The notes below the pieces were generated by a model. It was not told the DNA's origin. It made no database searches and was given only the letters and a program-made list of their open reading frames with translations. Below, piece by piece: positions 25,135-25,200 of a stretch of 25,200 nt of DNA. Both the position numbers and the translations under genes were made by a program. The DNA comes from Candidatus Acidulodesulfobacterium acidiphilum (lineage in GTDB: Bacteria > SZUA-79 > Acidulodesulfobacterales > Acidulodesulfobacteraceae): positions 1 to 25,200 of the forward strand of contig SHMQ01000037.1 of assembly GCA_008534395.1 (NCBI GenBank), given 5' to 3'. The stretch's first letter is position 1, and each line of letters starts with the position of its first letter.

Positions 25135-25200
25135 AATATGTTTTCCTGTTTCATCGTAAACGCCTATCGTTTTATAGCCGTAGGATATTGATATCCTGCC
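25060..25200 (-). CDS. C-terminal 46 residues of an unidentified protein, cut by the window edge
   Basis: The minus-strand frame is open from the right edge to a TAA at 25060-25062 and reads '...ISISYGYKTIGVYDETGKHI...' and then a lysine/glutamine-rich tail. The first part looks like genuine protein; the basic tail is encoded by the right arm of the long inverted repeat, which may have been added by insertion and so replaced the original end. A transposon protein whose 3' end overlaps the element terminus is another reading. The family is not recognised. Confidence 0.4.
   Translation of the reverse strand, partial: GRISISYGYKTIGVYDETGKHINPLPLKHKIKRQQSKAQGLATISV

Overview
The window is AT-rich bacterial chromosome dominated by a compact molybdenum-nitrogenase (nif) locus and an hrcA-grpE-dnaK-dnaJ heat-shock operon. 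The gene set (NifI1/NifI2 PII-type switch proteins, Mo-type NifHDK without oxygen-protection genes, HrcA/CIRCE control, MJ0042 zinc-ribbon protein) points to an anaerobic or microaerophilic Gram-negative diazotroph of the deltaproteobacterial type. An affiliation with acidophilic sulfate-reducer lineages (Sva0485 / Acidulodesulfobacterales-like) is only a guess; no rRNA is present to test it.

Layout. (1) 1-2100: accessory left flank with a HepT-type HEPN protein cut by the window edge, a small hypothetical protein, a SAM methyltransferase, and a VapBC-type toxin-antitoxin pair whose PIN toxin is frameshifted. (2) 2100-2780: no intact gene, only decayed coding fragments. (3) 13560 down to 2779, minus strand: one apparent twelve-gene operon, nifH-nifB-methyltransferase-ferredoxin-nifD-nifK-nifE-nifN-nifX-(REC-ANTAR regulator)-nifI1-nifI2. 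(4) 13561-14183: divergent regulatory region with a sigma-54 promoter for each direction, a long nifH leader and a MITE-like inverted repeat. (5) nifV (homocitrate synthase) on the plus strand. (6) 15375-19608: a Q-rich coiled-coil protein, a CPA1-type cation/proton antiporter, a GNAT/CelD-like acyltransferase, a zinc-ribbon membrane protein and a DciA-like protein. (7) 19631-24855: dnaJ, dnaK, grpE, hrcA on the minus strand behind a sigma-70-like promoter and CIRCE operator. (8) 24985-25200: a very long inverted repeat overlapping the 3' end of an unidentified partial ORF.

The most interesting signal is regulatory. The nifH leader contains two tandem hairpins with six-base loops; the second overlaps the 5' arm of a strong intrinsic terminator just upstream of nifH, so the two structures exclude each other. 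This is the architecture expected of an ANTAR-protein RNA target, and a response regulator with a C-terminal ANTAR domain is encoded in the same operon. The sequence therefore suggests sigma-54 initiation, then ANTAR-dependent antitermination (probably autogenously reinforced), then NifI1/NifI2 post-translational switch-off, all within one transcription unit. Also unusual are the position of nifI1/nifI2 at the 3' end instead of between nifH and nifD, a methyltransferase gene translationally coupled to nifB, and a nifV start codon lying almost on its predicted transcription start.
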